This document shows, piece by piece, positions 63,623 to 64,000 of a stretch of 64,000 bases of DNA (its first letter is position 1; every line of letters starts with the position of its first letter). The stretch lies in contig CAUEEP010000378.1 of the NCBI GenBank assembly GCA_958450365.1, positions 1-64,000 on the forward strand, read 5' to 3'. Below the pieces are notes generated by a model. The model did not search any database. It was not told where the DNA came from and saw nothing but the letters and a program-made list of their open reading frames with translations. Source of the DNA: Mesorhabditis belari. Taxonomy: Eukaryota > Nematoda > Chromadorea > Rhabditida > Rhabditidae. The translations under genes and the position numbers were made by a program.

Positions 63623-64000
63623 TGTCGCTTGAGCGAGTTGGTTGGTTGATTGGACTGGATTCTGAATCCACTTTTATACCAGTGATTTACTTGTTTTCAA
63701 AACAAAATCCCCATTGAATTCACATCATTGGGGCTGTTTGATTGTGTCAATATTCAATCCTTACCATAATTTCGTTTCCAAATTTGATTAGCGAAAGGCA
63801 AAATGAAGGGAATTGCAGAGATTTTTGCACAAATTCACCCCAATTCAAAACAATTTTCACATTCGAAAAAAATAGAATTGAAAAATGATATCATTTGCTT
63901 TTCTTTTAATGAAGAAAAGATGAAAACAAGTGTTTTCTTTGGTGTTAGATCCAAAAGGAATAGTAAAACGGATCGCTTATCAATAAGTGATCAGTTTTAC
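63623..64000. other. Upstream flank of the secreted-protein gene
   Basis: A TATA-like 'tttttataccag' appears about 50 bp upstream of the start codon when read on the plus strand (63670-63681; reverse complement ctggtataaaaa), well placed for a minus-strand promoter. Otherwise nothing recognisable. Confidence 0.4.

Overview
The window looks like nuclear DNA of a nematode, probably close to Caenorhabditis. The evidence is AT-rich sequence, very short introns (38 and 42 nt in one gene) with TTTCAG-type acceptors, interstitial TTAGGC-like hexamers, mariner, Tc3-like and piggyBac-like transposon relics, and worm-type gene families. The species cannot be named from sequence alone. I reconstructed five multi-exon genes by hand-splicing. 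Most single ORFs are shadows or low-complexity repeats.

Layout. 1-18.4 kb is gene-poor: minisatellites (13-92 bp units), foldback elements, a piggyBac relic (16.6-17.1 kb) and one orphan 137-aa ORF (12.4 kb). 18,431-37,283 (+) is a 31-exon ACK-family tyrosine kinase (about 1,011 aa; N-terminal SAM-like region, kinase, SH3, CRIB-like motif, proline-rich tail). Its introns hold a tRNA-His(GTG), tRNA-like relics and many long inverted repeats. 37.9-39.7 kb is minisatellites. 39,839-42,695 (+) is a secreted or Golgi-type sulfotransferase (297 aa). 42.8-46.7 kb is a foldback element with a minisatellite in its loop, a local duplication and a nested MITE pair. 46,700-48,722 (+) is an aldo-keto reductase whose first exon was not found. 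48.8-51.3 kb is a Tc3-like element with a mariner-type MITE inside it, flanked by inverted copies of the reductase's last exon. 51,986-52,830 is a MITE swollen by about 31 copies of a 21-bp unit. 53,129-57,936 (+) is a 343-aa seven-TM chemoreceptor with a mariner copy in intron 1 and a MITE in intron 2; an inverted partial copy lies at 58.3-59.2 kb. Two lysine tRNAs follow (TTT with a 13-nt intron, and CTT). A minus-strand gene for a secreted protein with an in-frame TGA occupies 61.6-63.6 kb.

The genes form no evident operon or pathway. The striking theme is repeat biology: MITEs whose empty sites survive in sister copies, minisatellites growing inside terminal-inverted-repeat elements, telomere-like hairpins in MITE centres, and inverted duplication of host exons around transposons. 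Exon coordinates were derived by eye and may be off by 1-2 nt, notably exon 2 of the kinase.
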